Assembly (NCBI GenBank): GCA_009809945.1
Contig: WTPW01003022.1
Span: forward strand, 205,874-269,873
Length of the DNA stretch: 64,000 nt
Direction of reading: 5' to 3'
Source: Gigaspora margarita
Lineage: Eukaryota > Glomeromycota > Glomeromycetes > Diversisporales > Gigasporaceae
Part shown: piece after piece, positions 1 to 9,564 of the stretch
Layout of the letters: every line of letters starts with the position of its first letter
How positions within the stretch are numbered: position 1 is the stretch's first letter
Position numbers and translations under genes: made by a program
Notes under the pieces: generated by a model
The model's input: the letters and a program-made list of their open reading frames with translations, nothing else
Told to the model about the DNA's origin: nothing
Database searches by the model: none

Positions 1-162
1 GGAATTGGAGTTGAAAAGGATGAACATAAGGCATTCATTTATTATCAAAAATCTGCAGAGATGGGTGACGATATTGGAATGTCAAATGTTGCAGACTGTT
101 ATCGAAATGGAATTGGAATAACAAGGGATTTGTATAAAGCAAAATACTGGTATCAAAGGTAA
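1..162 (+). CDS. Sel1-repeat protein, 3' fragment (cut by window edge)
   Basis: Frame 1 is open from base 1 to a TAA at 160-162 and encodes the last 53 residues of a Sel1-like repeat protein. Visible are one 36-residue repeat (begins GIGVEKDEHKAF, contains YYQKSAEMGD) and a shorter terminal unit ending in KYWYQR. The same ending, with a few substitutions, closes the complete Sel1 gene at 8054-9214, so this is the tail of a duplicated paralogue. Sel1 repeats form alpha-solenoid scaffolds for protein binding; no enzymatic role is expected. The upstream part lies outside the window, so whether this copy is intact is unknown. The kinase pseudogene follows about 330 bp downstream. Confidence 0.85.
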   Translation, partial: GIGVEKDEHKAFIYYQKSAEMGDDIGMSNVADCYRNGIGITRDLYKAKYWYQR

Positions 163-227
163 AATTTAAATTAAGCTTAAAGTTGAACAAGGGTATTGTG
201 ACTCACCATAATCAAATTATATGAAAT

Positions 228-294
228 GATCAGGTGTAATTTGAAAACAAAGAATAGAATTAAAAGATGAAAATATAAGTAAATACACCTGATC
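228..294. repeat. Inverted repeat in the Sel1-kinase spacer, copy 1
   Basis: Arms GATCAGGTGTAATTTG (228-243) and AAATACACCTGATC (281-294) can form a hairpin. The same structure, better paired, sits at the equivalent place in the second unit (9281-9344). The rest of the 163-491 spacer is AT-rich and shows no coding sequence. Confidence 0.6.
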
Positions 295-491
295 TTGAAA
301 TTCGATTGATAGATATATGGTCATGTTACATAACCAGGATACAAATCTTTATATTGTATATGCATATTTAATAAATTCAAATATTTAAATCACCGATTAG
401 GGAAAAAGATTTGACATCATGTATTTTCATTAACATAAATTATATTATTATTAAATTCTGTAATTGATAAAAATTTATAAATAAATATTAG

Positions 492-1751
492 CTGCGAACG
501 AATGTAAATGGCTGCATAATCTTGAAATTGAAGATAATTTGAAAAAAATATTGACAGAAAATAAATATCATCTATCGTGGATTCCTTATAATGATTTTAA
601 AAGTATTGAAGAGATAGGTAAAGGTGGATTTGCAACTGTATATTCAGCAGAGTGGATTGATAAAAGTCAAAATTTAGAAAGACTTGTTGCGCTTAAATTG
701 CTTCATGAATCAAATTATTATCACGATGAATTTATAAAAGAGGTAATGTTTATTAACATTTTTTGATAATTACGGTTCATCAATTATTTTATTTATCTAT
801 ATTAATAATTTGAATATTTTTATTAATTAGTTAAAAGCATATTGTGATATTGGACTTAAAGATCCAACATTTTTAAAATGTTTCGGTATATCAAAAGATA
901 AAGCTACTGGAAATTATGTTCTTGTCTTGGATTATGCTCGATATGGTAGTTTGCGTCAAACTTTACATACTATATCGAAAATGGATTGGAAAGATAAATT
1001 AAATCTTCTGCAATGTATTGCATCAGATCTTCAGATAATTCATTCTCATGATCTTATTCATCGGGATTTACATAGTGGAAATATATTACAAAATAGTTTA
1101 AATTGTGCTTAAATTGCTGATTTAGGACTTTCAATAACTTCTAATATTGCATTAAAATCAGAATCCTGTGGTGTTTATGGAATTTTACCATACATTGCAC
1201 CAGAAATTTTGAAAAGCCAACGGTATACCAAAGCATCAGATATCTATTCTTTTGGCATAATCATGTGGGAAATTTTATATGGTAAACCTATTCCATTTGA
1301 TCAAAAAACAAAATTACAATTTCAATTATAAGTATGTAATGGTCTACGACCATTTATTTATGAAAATACAGCAATATACTATGCTGATTTAATGACGAAA
1401 TGTTGGAATATGGAACCAGAAAAACGACCAACAGCAAAAGAACTTTGTGATATTTTTGTAGAATGGCAGAATGATGAAGTTATTTTTTTAGAATTGTCTG
1501 AATCTGACAAAAAACTAAATAATTTAAAGAGTGATGATATGCAAGTCTATATGAATTCACTTTATAAAAGTAGCTTTATTTCATTTAATTATCAAGGTAA
1601 TTATATATTTGGAATCTTTTTTTTTTAAATAAATTATATAAATATATTTTTCCATATTATTGTATTGTTAAAAAAATTTTTTTTTGTAGACAGCAAATTA
1701 TGTGAATGGGAAATACCGATGAATAAAAGCAACACCCCAAATTTGAACTGA
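492..1751 (+). pseudogene. TKL-type protein kinase pseudogene (copy 1)
   Basis: Three exons (492-742, 831-1596, 1690-1751) with GT..AG introns of 88 and 93 bp match the kinase at 9565-10803 throughout. Kinase motifs are visible: glycine loop GKGGFATVY, VALK lysine, HRDLHSGN catalytic loop, APE region, SDIYSFGIIMWE, and CWNMEPEKRPTAKEL near the end. Two in-frame stop codons break exon 2: TAA at 1110-1112, where copy 2 has TAC, just before the DLG motif, and TAA at 1329-1331, where copy 2 has CAA. The C-terminus is also altered by small deletions (ends EIPMNKSNTPNLN). No ATG precedes the motif-bearing frame in exon 1, so a first exon is missing or unrecognised. A truncated product without the activation segment would be inactive. 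Both nonsense changes are single substitutions; sequencing error at both is unlikely. Confidence 0.88.
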
Positions 1752-2952
1752 AAATATTGCACAGAAAATTATGTTTTAATGATTAAGTTCAACTTAAAGT
1801 AGTAGAATTTTATAAATAGTCATACATTCTTATATAGCATTCCAACCTTATGAACTAAATTGTTGAATTTATCAATTCCTTAGCGCACTTCATAATTGAA
1901 TTCATCGTAAATTTGGTTTTTTTATGTTAGAAAATATCATTTATACACAATTTATAAGATGAAGGTCATAAGTTTATGCGTCAATGTATTGTATACAAAC
2001 TAGCCTATATCGCGTCTCCAGTACTTGTTTATAAAAAATATTATAAAATCGATTGTAAAAACCTTGGTTTTGTGTCTGTACTAATATTCAATGTCGTCCA
2101 TCACAAATATTTATTCACTTTCCGTCGTCATTAATAGTTCTTCAAAGAGTTTTTGCATTTATAAATGTGTTTGTGCTTAGTGATGCGGCTCAATTCATTG
2201 ATGAAATACTAAAGAAACAATATGGGACCAGATTTTGACAGAGTTTATAATTGAGACATCAAAATTTTAGTATAATCTAAATTTATCATCCATTGATAAC
2301 AATTATTTTTGAATAACACAAACCTTTTTAGTATATGGGACAGATTTTGACTGAGTTTATAATTGAGACATCAAAATTTTAGTTTAATCTAAATTTAGCA
2401 CCCATTGATAACAATTATTTTTGAATAACACAAATCTTAGAATTTGAACCCACTTTATTACTACCATTAACAAAGGTTATCTTTAAGTACAGCGTACTCT
2501 TTTATAATCACACCATTTTTTTTATATGCAAAAATATAAACTTTCTCTTCCAGAAAAACAATATTCAAAAAAAAAAAAAAGAAACAATAATAATAATAAA
2601 AAAGGACGGAAAAAACATGAAAGTAAAGTTGAAAAAAATTCATTTTTCTGAGAATTGTAACATGTGACTACCCACGATGTGGCAATACTATCCTATTTTA
2701 TTTACTTTTCGAAAATCATTGGATTTACTCAAATTTTTTCTCAACCCAGCTTGCATTTTATTTTTTTATTCTTCGGAATGTTTCTAAATTTTGTATTTTT
2801 ACAAATCTCACATCATAATTCCATCCATTATTATACGCCTGAATATAAATTGCATGCCGTGCAGCAGAATTTAACACACATGCTGCTCATGAGCTTATCT
2901 CCAATTATTTATACTTAGTGGAATTATTTAGAAAAGGTGCGAAATTACAAGA
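1752..2952. other. Intergenic; contains a private 113-bp tandem duplication
   Basis: No gene is seen. The stretch aligns loosely with 10804-11946 behind the other kinase. Within it, 2221-2333 is repeated directly at 2334-2440 (both begin TATGGGAC and contain GATTTTGACNGAGTTTATAA); copy 2 has this sequence once, so the duplication arose in copy 1 after the units separated. A small open frame at 2664-2918 is not preserved in the second unit and is not considered coding. Confidence 0.6.
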
Positions 2953-3175
2953 TTAATTTTGCAAATAGTAAGGCGTTACAGAAATATATAAAATGATCAT
3001 AGCATAAGAAATTTGGATCTCGAGGCGGGTCCTTTTATATCTCAATATGGTATAGATCAAATTTAGTTATGATTATGCTGTCTATGAAGGTTACTTTGGT
3101 AAATCTAATGTTTACTTTGGCTCTTTTTGGAATGAAACCATTTTCTTTGGATTATTATTAAGTATAACCTTCAAT
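2953..3175 (+). pseudogene. Trypsin-like serine protease relic (copy 1)
   Basis: Broken frames encode the C-terminal part of the protease that is intact at 22264-23187: GPFISQYG, then after a frameshift YDYAVYEGYFGKSNVYFGSF, then WNETIFFG. The intact protein reads GGPFISQYD, LGYAYALMRGYY and SIWDENVFFD at these places. The segment carrying the tryptophan-rich WRFDIG stretch, still present in copy 2 at 11947, is deleted here. The active-site serine region is reduced to AGPF, without the preceding S-G. Clearly non-functional. Confidence 0.8.
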
Positions 3176-3800
3176 GTTGGTAATTAGACGCAAATATTCA
3201 TATAAAATTTGTTCCCATTGAACAATTAGTCATTTAAAATTTTATATATAATACCATAATTATATACTAGATCATTAACTTGTTGCATTACAATAGGATA
3301 AATCTGGATAAAATATTTTTACTAAAAAATGAATTTATATAACAGAACAAAAAATAAGAAATGTGTTTTATAACAAGATGCATGCAAGAGAGATTTTAAT
3401 ATTTTAATAAATGCAAAATATTATTCCTAGTGAATAATAGCACAAATCTTGATAGGATAAAAATGTATTTTGCAAACTATTTCCAAGGGTTAGATTAGAA
3501 TTAGGGATTGGAACCGCCTAAAATTTTTCTTAATCGTTTAATTGTTTAACCGTTTATTGGCCGGCATTAAAATAATTCCGGCCCACGGCCAACAAAATTT
3601 TTGCCCGAAACTATAGATCAATTTTTAAACGGTTAAGAGGTTCCAATCCCTACTTAGATTTAAGTTAGTGCAATTTAAATTAATCGTCTGTAAAAATAAA
3701 CCTGTAGATGAAATGAGTTAGTGAAATGTGCAATCTTTGAAATAATTATTGGTGAAATGATATAGAGCTGATTGAAATGTGCACAAGTATTTAATTTTAT
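3176..3800. repeat. Protease 3'-flank module, copy 1
   Basis: Non-coding sequence conserved behind all three protease copies. Shared blocks include TTGCATTACAATAGGATAAA, ATATAACAGAACAAAAAATAAG, GCATGCAAGAG and AGCACAAATCTTGATAGGAT. It matches 12258-12800, and in inverted form 22130-22260 plus 19955-20243. It is interrupted here by a 151-bp inverted-repeat element at 3502-3652 that is absent from the other copies. Confidence 0.8.
3502..3652. mobile_element. hAT-like MITE inside the 3'-flank module
   Basis: Ends TAGGGATTGGAACC and GGTTCCAATCCCTA form terminal inverted repeats (TIRs). Flanking 8-mers ATTAGAAT and CTTAGATT match at 6 of 8. The orthologous place in the second unit (near 12680, TTTAGAATTAAGTTAATG) is an empty site, which confirms insertion after the duplication. 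No transposase is encoded. Confidence 0.8.
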
Positions 3801-3812
3801 GCTTACGATACA

Positions 3813-4228
3813 AAGTGCCCATAACGAATGAAACTCGATTTTTTAAAATTCTGCTACAGAATTCACTATTTCGTAATAATAAAGAATTATTTTGTATTAG
3901 AATTATGTAATTTCTATCGTGAATTACTATAAAAAAAAATCTGTTAAAACCTACTCGACGGATAATAGGCATGTTTATATCATGAATTACTGTTAAAATT
4001 TCTCATATAAAACTTGTGCGCTATACTAATAATTACGATACAGTGTTAGGGTTAAATTAGTTCACGTTGGAATTATTATGGTTTCTATCATGTATTACTG
4101 TTATAAACCTTACTATTCTGACGATACACGGTATGTGACTCACTAATGCATTAACGTTATCCATATCTCAGTTAATCTAATTTCAAAGATACTAAGTGCC
4201 CATAACGAATGAAACTCGATTTTTTAAA
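3813..4228. repeat. 35-bp direct repeat pair
   Basis: The 35-bp sequence beginning AAGTGCCCATAACGAATGAA and ending in TTTTTTAAA occurs identically at 3813-3847 and 4194-4228. Between the copies is AT-rich sequence without genes. It may be a diverged tandem unit or the borders of an insertion; no terminal inverted repeats are evident. A shorter repeat, GGGTGCTTATTTTCGG, occurs twice at about 4353-4402. Confidence 0.55.
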
Positions 4229-4533
4229 TTTCCCTGCGCAGTTTTCTGATTTTCACATGTGATAGGTCATGCACTTGCTCTTCTTTTCGATCACGTGATA
4301 TTCTATCACTTCACATGATTTGATATTTAGTTGCCTATATCTATTATATAAGGGGTGCTTATTTTCGGGTATATATGAATTGTAGGGGGGTGCTTATTTT
4401 CGGAGGAATACGGTAACAAAGATTATTATATAAAACACACTGACAACTACGGCGGCCCCAGAAAGAATGCAAATACGCACCCAACCCTCCCTGTCCCACT
4501 GAATCCTGCCATTTTGCAACCATCCATGTCTAC

Positions 4534-4667
4534 AGCCAGCCTGCATTACGCAGGTGGGAAACCACCGGCTAATCTAAAGCATCAATCTCAATCAGCAACA
4601 GCTTGACTGCAAAACCCAGGGTCAACAGCCAGCCTGCATATGCGGGTGGGAAACCACCGGCTGACCC
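4534..4667. repeat. Two copies of a three-stem hairpin motif
   Basis: Two related 36-37-nt segments (4534-4570 and 4627-4662) lie in a GC-richer island of about 250 bp. Each can fold as an outer stem AGCC/GGCT, a stem CCTGC paired with GCAGG (copy 1) or GCGGG (copy 2), and an identical perfect stem-loop GGTGG-GAAA-CCACC with a GNRA-type loop. The second copy has an additional closing helix GGGTCA/TGACCC (4619-4624 with 4662-4667). Loop length of the middle stem differs while pairing is kept. It does not match the conserved cores of hammerhead, twister or HDV ribozymes as far as I can judge by eye. Confidence 0.55.
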
Positions 4668-4815
4668 TACAAATAGCTACATTGAATGCACTGATGTATG
4701 CTGTATATCATGCTGAAACAAGCTAATAAATTCAGTATCCAGCATTATATGCTGATGCGCTTCCAAATAAGTGTGGATCACAAGCGTGCGATCCTGTTCG
4801 TGTATATTAAATGTC

Positions 4816-5003
4816 ATGGCTGATGCTGAGGCTATGGGGTCTCGATTTGAAACTATAAGCCCTGCTAAAATCCATATATACTCTATAAATATGAAATCTA
4901 TGCCCATACCCTAACCTAACCAAAAAAAAACATCCAAAAAAATTTTTAAAATTTTATCAAAATAGGTCATAGCTTCAGCATCAGCCAACTTCAGCATCAG
5001 CTG
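4816..5003. mobile_element. Inverted-repeat element, copy 1 of a two-member family
   Basis: Left end GGCTGATGCTGAGGCTATGG pairs with right end CATAGCTTCAGCATCAGCC, and the right arm is repeated once more (CTTCAGCATCAGCTG). The internal core (ATAAGCCCTGCTAAAATCCA, TATATACTC, CCCTAACCTAACC) matches the core of 59857-60060, whose ends have a different sequence but the same layout. Confidence 0.6.
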
Positions 5004-5107
5004 TAACAATAACTATAGTAACTTTGTATTGTAATAATGCGATGCTATAATATTATAACATTATAAATAGCGTCAATCAATGTTTCACAAATTTGAACGT
5101 TGATTCT

Positions 5108-5252
5108 CATTTTCCTGAAACCAACTTTCCCGAAATACTATTTCCCTGACATCACATAGTGTTAGGGTTAGCATTTTTATGTTTTTAGCAAATTGTCACA
5201 TGCGTGATGTCGGGTAAGTGTCATGTCGGGGAAATAGCTTTTGGGAAATCGT
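5108..5252. mobile_element. Small inverted-repeat element (MITE-like)
   Basis: CTATTTCCCTGACATCAC near 5137 is answered by GTCATGTCGGGGAAATAGC near 5220, forming an imperfect inverted repeat around an AT-rich centre. No coding capacity and no clear target duplication. Confidence 0.5.
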
Positions 5253-5279
5253 ACCGTAACCAATTTGAAAGTGTTTTGT

Positions 5280-6100
5280 AAAATGGTCTTAAGTTCAAGA
5301 GCAATGCAAGTGCAAGAACAAATGCAAGTGCAAGTGTGAGTGCACAGTAAATAAAAAAAACATGATATTAATAAAAAATAGTGAATATATTAGCAAATAC
5401 TAAAAAAAATTACATTCCACTAACGATTTAAATAATTGATTTCTAGATTTTTCAATTTTTCATAAATTTTTTGTCGGAATTTTTGCCGTCCAGACCAGTG
5501 TTAAATATTTAATGTTCCCAGTGTTCCCAAGAACATTTAAAAAAATTTAGTAACACTAAATTTAGAATTTATGTTCCCTATCAGGAACTAAGTAGGAACA
5601 TAAAAGTTATAATTTGTGTTCCCTATACTGATAGTTTTTTTTGGCATGGCATGACCTTTTTTTTTTAGTCGTGGCATGGCATTTATGCTTTTTTTTAGTC
5701 GTGGAACAGTATTTATGCTTTTTTTAGCTGTGGAATCAGATTGTGATATCGATTTACATTATAGGAACATTAAAACTGTTTTGTGAGCATAAATTTAGTA
5801 TTTTATGTTCCTGAAGAACAAAAAAAAATTTCTAATTTTTTCACTGGTCCAGACTATCTGATAATAACTAATTTTTTTTGGAGATTCTTGTAGTACAGAG
5901 TTTTATATTGATCTACCAACCAATAGAATCATGGTTATATCCAAAATGTGATCAGTGTGCTAAAACTAATGTAGCAATAGATTATGCATTAACGCTTTTG
6001 ATTGGTTATACAAGCCAAGTTATGATCAAGAATGTCATCACAATTCAAATTCATTAGCAATTGTTAATGATAGTACCTTAGCCACATACAGTATTGTGTA
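5280..6100. repeat. Dispersed repeat family, copy 1 (split by a MITE)
   Basis: Blocks TGGTCTTAAGTTCAAGAGCA, ACATTCCACTAACGATTTAA, GATTTCTAGATTTTTCA and ATCATGGTTATATCCAAAAT recur in the same order at 24230-24620. In this copy the repeat is interrupted by the hAT-like element at 5496-5846. Nothing coding. Confidence 0.7.
5496..5846. mobile_element. hAT-like MITE, 351 bp, perfect 8-bp target duplication
   Basis: The element starts CAGTG and ends CACTG and is flanked on both sides by GTCCAGAC (5488-5495 and 5847-5854). An 8-bp duplication with a CAGTG end is typical of the hAT superfamily. Internally it repeats ATGTTCCC and AGGAAC motifs in both orientations. No transposase. Confidence 0.82.
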
Positions 6101-6785
6101 AGGTTCTCCAGTAATTTTAGAATTTGTAACAAAATTCTTTATGGCAAAGCATAGAAATTCGTGAATCAACCAAATGCTGAGTGTATGACATCAGTATCGA
6201 CATACGTGGTATGTAATTTTTTTTACAGTAGATCGCCACAATACAGCAATAGTCGGTATGTTTTGTAACAAAATTCTTAATTAAATTGGATAGAAATAGC
6301 AATTATTAGTTCCAATACAGCGCGTTATCACAATAGCTAAGGCCATGCTAAGTTGATTTTTTGTTTTGCATTACATGGAATCAGAAAACATGGTGGGCCG
6401 GTCTTTTTTTAATTTACTGTAAATTAATAGAATAATGTTCACATCTAAAGTTATTTTTATTTTGCACAAGGAATCAAAAATAGGGTCAGCAGTAATATTT
6501 TTCCATCAATCCTATCGGTCGGACAATTACGGGAATAAGGTCTCCATCGGATGAAAATTGCGGAAAAAAATAAATGTCCAAAATCGAATAATTGGAACAA
6601 TTGGGATCTATAAAAAAATAATTTTGAAAAATTAATAAAATGGGTCGGCGGGTAATGTAAAACGAAAAATCAACCTTGCATAGCCTAACAAGTTTTGTAA
6701 CAAAATTTTTACGGCAAATTATGATAGGAATTAAGACAGTTAATTCCAAAACCACACATTACTGAAATAGCATTATAATATTTAG
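6101..6785. other. Repeat-derived intergenic sequence
   Basis: No gene is seen. TTTGTAACAAAATT recurs at several points (about 6123, 6265 and 6695), and similar wording occurs at 26840-26900, suggesting a decayed dispersed element. Confidence 0.4.
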
Positions 6786-6789
6786 ATAC

Positions 6790-7175
6790 AACAGCCAGGG
6801 TTGCAAAATTACGGTAATTTATGAAATTTGGCGGTAAGTTATCAGCAAGTTACCTTAAGGAACTTACCGGTAACTTGCCAGTAAGGCCACGCCAATTTGA
6901 TTCTATGTTTAACATACCCCCTATTTTTTAAAATTTTAGACATAAAATAAGCACTAGTTTAACCAATCAAATTGCAGTATCGGCTTTTGAAAATTTTTAC
7001 ATTTTTTCAACCAATAGAATTGCTGTTTTTTTAGGGTTGTTGTTGATTTTTTCCCCCCCCCCCCCCCCCCCCCCCGCAAAATATTTATGATATGTTAAAC
7101 AAAAAATCGATTTGGAGTGGCCTAACTTACCACCAAATTTTATAAATTACCATAATTTTACACAGCATTATGGTA
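6790..7175. mobile_element. Inverted-repeat element with a 23-C tract
   Basis: The left end contains GCAAAATTACGGTAATTTAT followed by GGCGGTAAGTTA. The right end contains TAACTTACCACCAAATTTTA followed by ATTACCATAATTTTAC, an imperfect inverted repeat of about 40 bp. Inside, 7053-7075 is an uninterrupted run of 23 C. Boundaries are approximate. Confidence 0.6.
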
Positions 7176-7246
7176 TTTCAATGTAACGGCATTACGGCAA
7201 ACAGCACATACCGTAACCGTATTAATTTGCAAATTAATTCTACCGC

Positions 7247-7476
7247 CAACACTATTTATGGACCATTTCTGTCCATGTTTTGTTTATTGTACATAAGGCA
7301 CCTAGTCCAAATCAAACGCATAAACTAACACATCCGAAATATTCAGAATATTATAGGCTAAAAGCAAGGCGAAACTCCGAACTTTTTTGATCATCGGCAA
7401 CGGACATGGACACTATTATTTCCATATTTGTCAAAGTCAAAATAAAATTTTCGCTGAACTAGTCCAAATGCCAACA
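7247..7476 (-). mobile_element. Truncated copy of the 18.7-kb MITE family (inverted)
   Basis: Blocks ATTTATGGACCATTTCTGTC, TGTACATAAGGCACCTAGTC, GGCGAAACTCCGAAC and GGACATGGACACTATTATTT match the reverse complement of 18749-19036. The right end reads GCCAACACT, the family terminus; the left end appears truncated. Confidence 0.65.
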
Positions 7477-7590
7477 CTCTCGTAGATATACTGTATATAT
7501 ATCTTTATTAAATTATTAAAGTAATATAAATTAAAATTTATTAAGGTCTCTGACCTACGTACATTCAAAATAACGGAAAATACTTCATGG

Positions 7591-7819
7591 TTAAAGATTT
7601 ACCAGATTTAATTATCTCACTAAAATCTTTTAACTCATCAAATAGTTCTAAGAAATCATATAAAGTTTGTCAAGAAGCATTATTGGTATCTTTAATTGTG
7701 ACATGTTAAAGATTTACCAGATTTAATTATCTCACTAAATCTTTTAACTCATCGAGTAGTTCTAAGAAATCATATAAAGTTTGTCAAGAAGCATTATTGG
7801 TATCTTTAATTGTGACATG
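7591..7819. repeat. 115-bp tandem duplication
   Basis: 7591-7705 and 7706-7819 are near-identical (both start TTAAAGATTTACCAGATTTA and end in TTTAATTGTGACATG). The first copy is open as ATG GTT AAA GAT (product begins VKDLPDLIISLKSFNSS) but stops after about 40 codons, and the second copy has lost the frame by one base. It may be a decayed exon. Confidence 0.7.
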
Positions 7820-8053
7820 ATTTGGTAGTGAGAGGTCCGAATTTTGTTTTATGTTTTTATATTTTTGATGAAATCAATACAATTATAAGGAAAAGTTTAT
7901 CCAGATTTAAAATCATAACGTTGATAATCGTGGAAAAAAGCCGATGATTGTCTGAATCAAACTTCACAGTTGGCCCGTTGTTCGCATACACAATTCACAC
8001 GTTGTGTAATAATTACAATAATTTTTAACATTAGAAATAAATAATACTATAAT

Positions 8054-9214
8054 ATGAAAAAAATATCACAATATGCCGTGAAGCGTTACACTACGTATGA
8101 GTAATTGCATCTAAAAATATATAAATCGTATAGTACGATTGTGATTCATAAGTTTCAACACTCTTTTTCTTGCGTCAAAATATCAAATTACAGTAATATA
8201 TTTGAAAAGCAGGCGGAAAAAATTGACAGTTCATCAGATATTACTCAAATAACCAACAATAATACCCAATCGTATTTAGAAGATAACAATTTACAGGATT
8301 TTTCACAAGCTTTTCTAAATGAAATTGTTAAAGATATGTGTAATTTTTATAATGAAGAAAGATTGAAAGGCCAAAATTCTAGTTCAATTCTTGAAACCTT
8401 AGAACAATTTCTAATAAACAAGAAACAAAATCCAGTTAATATTATCGATTTTTGCTTAGATAATCAAATCAATCCTACGATTCAAATCGTTCTTGCAAGT
8501 TGCTTTCATTATGGTAAATGGGTTGAAAAGGATAAACAAAAAGCATTCAATTATTACCAAAAATTAACAGAGATGAACGATTCTTGTGGAACATTGTTCG
8601 TCGGTGTCTGTTATTATGAAGGAATTGGAGTTGAAAAGGATGAACATAAGGCATTCATTTATTATCAAAAATCTGCAGAGATGGGTGACGCTAGAGGAAC
8701 ATTTAATGTTGGATGTTGTTATCTTTATGGAATTGGAGTTGAAAAGGATGAATATAAGGCATTCATTTATTTTCAAAAATCAGCAAAGATGGGTGACGCT
8801 ATTGGAACATATAATGTTGGATGTTGTTATCAGAATGGAATTGGAGTTAGAAAGGATGAACATAAAGCATTCAGTTATTATCAAAAATCTGCAGAGATGG
8901 GTGACGCTAATGGAACATATAATGTTGGATATTGTTATGATGAAGGAATTGGAGTTGAAAAGGATAAACATAAGGCATTCATTTTTTATCAAAAATCTTC
9001 AGAGATGGGTGATGCTAGTGGAACAAATAGTGTTGGATATTGTTATCAAAATGGATTTGGAGTTGAAAAAGATGAACATAAGGCATTCATTTATTATCAA
9101 AAATCAGCAGAGATGGGCTACGCTGGTGGAATTTCAAATGTTGCAGGATGTTATCGAAATGGAATAGGAATAACAAGGGATTTGTATAAAGCAGAATACT
9201 GGTATCAAAGGTAA
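8054..9214 (+). CDS. Sel1-repeat protein (two exons)
   Basis: Proposed model: exon 1 8054-8100 (ATG AAA AAA ATA...), intron 8101-8193 (GTAATT..TTACAG), exon 2 8194-9214 ending TAA; about 355 residues. The phase fits exactly (TAT GA + T AAT), giving MKKISQYAVKRYTTY then DNIFEKQ. This is preferred over an unspliced start because that frame has no ATG before about residue 78. The N-terminal third is polar (TQITNNN, QSYLEDNNLQDF). From about residue 130 there are seven Sel1-like repeats of 36 residues (consensus IGVEKDEHKAFIYYQKSAEMGDAxGTxNVGxCYxxG), ending EYWYQR. These repeats build alpha-solenoid adaptors. Related fungi often fuse such a tail to a kinase; here the kinase is a separate gene 350 bp downstream. 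The repeats are almost identical at DNA level, so the copy number may vary. Confidence 0.82.
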
Positions 9215-9280
9215 ATTTTAAATTAAACTTAAAGTTAAACAAGAGTATTGTGACGCACCATAATTAAATTGTATGAAATT

Positions 9281-9344
9281 ATCAGGTGTAATTTGAAATC
9301 GAAAAATAGAATTAAAAGATGAAATTATAAGTAATTACACCTGA
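9281..9344. repeat. Inverted repeat in the Sel1-kinase spacer, copy 2
   Basis: ATCAGGTGTAATT (9281-9293) and AATTACACCTGAT (9332-9344) are perfect reverse complements. The structure is conserved with 228-294 of the first unit, at the same distance behind the Sel1 stop codon. It could be a 3'-end hairpin of the Sel1 transcript or a very short element. The rest of 9215-9564 has no clear exon. Confidence 0.65.
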
Positions 9345-9564
9345 TCTTGAAATTCGATTGATAGATCTATGGTTGTGTTATGTAACTAGGATATAAATCA
9401 TTATCTGTTATATATATATACCGTATTAATAAGTTTAAATATTTAAATCACCGATTAGGGGAAAAGATTTAACATCAGGTATTATCATTAACATAAACAA
9501 TATTATTTTAAACTAAATTATTATTTAAATCTATAATTGATTAAATTTTATAAATAAATATTAG

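Noticed and set aside
2664..2918. 84-codon open frame behind the first kinase
   Set aside because: No ATG start, and the equivalent sequence in the second unit (11660-11900) does not keep the frame.
4683..4720. Hammerhead-like words CTGATG and GCTGAAAC around a short stem
   Set aside because: The conserved A after CUGAUG is U, GAAA is displaced from the stem, and no cleavage-site helix was found; treated as chance.
8586..9167. Second long frame overlapping the Sel1 repeats on the plus strand
   Set aside because: It is a shadow frame produced by the 108-bp repeat length; the Sel1 consensus lies in the other frame.
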